DNA of 6,212 bases from Tardiphaga sp. (GTDB lineage Bacteria > Pseudomonadota > Alphaproteobacteria > Rhizobiales > Xanthobacteraceae): positions 1 through 6,212 of the forward strand of contig JAQGJF010000398.1 of assembly GCA_028290765.1 (NCBI GenBank), given 5' to 3'. Position numbers and translations under genes: made by a program. The notes under the pieces were generated by a model. The model searched no databases and was not told where the DNA came from. It saw nothing but the letters and a program-made list of their open reading frames with translations. This document shows positions 5,283 to 6,212 of the stretch, one piece after another; the first letter of the stretch is position 1; the number at the start of each line of letters is the position of its first letter.

Positions 5283-6212
5283 TCAGGACACTGGCGCAGG
5301 CGGTGGCCGGCCTCGTAGATAGCGCTGGCGAAATCCGAAAAAGGCGTCGGCAAGACCGAGCCCCACCATCGCCAGGATGGGCCAGCCGAACACCAGCACC
5401 ACCGCGTAGGTGCAACTGAGCACCAGCGCGCGACTTCTGATCCCGAGCGTCAGGGTGTGGAGCGCGGCAAAGCCGATCAGTGCGTAGGCCATCAGCAGCG
5501 CCGCGCTGACGATCTGGGCAATGATCGCGAGCAATCCGCCGGTGAAACACAACGCGATCGCCACCGACAAGGCGGCCAATGTCATCGGCGGCAATGCGGC
5601 GGCTTTCAACTCGGGCCATGGACGGTGCAGCCGGCCCGAGGTCGCGGTGATTTTCGCGGCCAGCCAGAGATTGAGCGTCAAGGTCATGATCGCAACGATC
5701 GCCGCCGCAGCCGGCGCGATCATCGCCAGCGCGTCGATCAACGCGTCGACGTCGCCGTCGGCGGGGCTGGAATTTCGCGGGCCGATCATGCGCAGCAGGC
5801 CTCGCCGCAGCGTGCTGCTGATGGTCGTGCCGTCGGTGCCGAGGGTGAGCAAAGCGGCGAGCGTGGTCAATGCCGCAAAGCCGGCGCACCAGATCAGAAT
5901 GCGGCCGACCGGGTACCATTCCATGGTCGGTGCTATGGCGGCTGCCCCGTTTCCGGAGGACGCGGCGGCGGGTATCGGCCGGCCGAGTAAGGCCAGATGT
6001 CCGAGCCACCATGCCGGTATCGCGAGGGTGAGAACAAAGGCCATCAGATAGGGCATGCCGAAGATCGCACCGAGCCCGGTGCCGGCGGCGATTCCGCCGA
6101 TCGCGGCCCCCGCCGGTCCCCAGCCGAGTGCTGCGACCATCAGCGGCAACGGTGCCAGATAGAACAGCAGCAATGAGATCAGCGCGCCCGAGATGATCGA
6201 GGCGAACATCAG
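5283..6212 (-). CDS. DUF2232 family integral membrane protein (5' end probably outside window)
   Basis: This is a hydrophobic protein of unknown biochemical function. Numbering from an internal ATG at 6209, hydrophobic segments lie at about 1-28, 33-50, 54-76, 101-123, 155-186, 207-230, 232-255 and 260-290, which suggests seven to nine membrane spans. Polar loops lie near 77-100 and 131-154, with a basic, Pro-rich C-terminus at 293-308. [16 protein letters not shown] at 16-31 is the conserved N-terminal segment I associate with alphaproteobacterial DUF2232 proteins. In that family a further hydrophobic stretch normally precedes it, and the frame is open to the window edge, so the true start is probably upstream and ATG 6209 internal. 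The stop is 52 bases before rplI, which implies cotranscription; rpsF and rpsR would be expected to the right. The family call rests on topology, this motif and position, not on a profile search. Confidence 0.8.
   Translation of the reverse strand: MMFASIISGALISLLLFYLAPLPLMVAALGWGPAGAAIGGIAAGTGLGAIFGMPYLMAFVLTLAIPAWWLGHLALLGRPIPAAASSGNGAAAIAPTMEWYPVGRILIWCAGFAALTTLAALLTLGTDGTTISSTLRRGLLRMIGPRNSSPADGDVDALIDALAMIAPAAAAIVAIMTLTLNLWLAAKITATSGRLHRPWPELKAAALPPMTLAALSVAIALCFTGGLLAIIAQIVSAALLMAYALIGFAALHTLTLGIRSRALVLSCTYAVVLVFGWPILAMVGLGLADAFFGFRQRYLRGRPPPAPVS

Noticed and set aside
4670..5419. Plus-strand open frame of 249 codons over rplI
   Set aside because: It is a shadow of rplI and the end of the DUF2232 gene; no family resemblance.
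1..6212. CRISPR arrays, insertion sequences, rRNA or tRNA genes
   Set aside because: No regularly spaced repeats, transposase motifs, terminal inverted repeats or structural RNA signatures were found on reading both strands.

Overview
The window is high-GC DNA that looks like a chromosomal segment of an alphaproteobacterium, most likely Bradyrhizobium, Rhodopseudomonas or a close relative. The evidence is third-position GC-rich codon use, a DnaB of alphaproteobacterial type, an L9 protein with the long acidic tail of that class, and a DUF2232 membrane protein directly upstream of rplI. The genus is inferred from remembered family resemblance, not from a search.

Layout, left to right. Positions 1-1026 (minus) hold the first 342 residues of the replicative helicase DnaB; its C-terminal part lies beyond the left edge. 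Positions 1027-1843 are a long stretch without an obvious large gene. It holds a candidate dnaB promoter with two abutting GANTC methylation sites, a terminator-shaped hairpin pointing rightwards, a 40-codon minus-strand reading frame resembling the hydrophobic core of a Flp-type pilin, a perfect TGTGA-N6-TCACA (CRP-type) palindrome, and a doubtful 72-codon plus-strand frame. Positions 1844-3094 (minus) encode a cyclopropane-fatty-acyl-phospholipid synthase. Its upstream region (3095-3406) is shared with a divergent plus-strand gene, 3407-4519, for a secreted protein with one CXXCH haem motif and a very long Ala/Pro/Lys/Glu-rich tail. A perfect-palindrome terminator at 4561-4588 separates that gene from the converging rplI (4631-5230, minus). 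A DUF2232 membrane protein (5283 to beyond the right edge, minus) follows and is probably cotranscribed with rplI.

How it fits together. The DUF2232-rplI-dnaB order is the tail of the conserved rpsF-rpsR-(DUF2232)-rplI-dnaB block that links translation and replication genes in many bacteria. Here about 3.6 kb of unrelated cargo separates rplI from dnaB: the membrane-lipid enzyme, the haem protein and the two small frames. No mobile-element genes, CRISPR arrays, tRNA or rRNA genes were seen. The core genes are ordinary. The less ordinary material is in the noncoding region in front of dnaB and in the haem protein with its extended tail.
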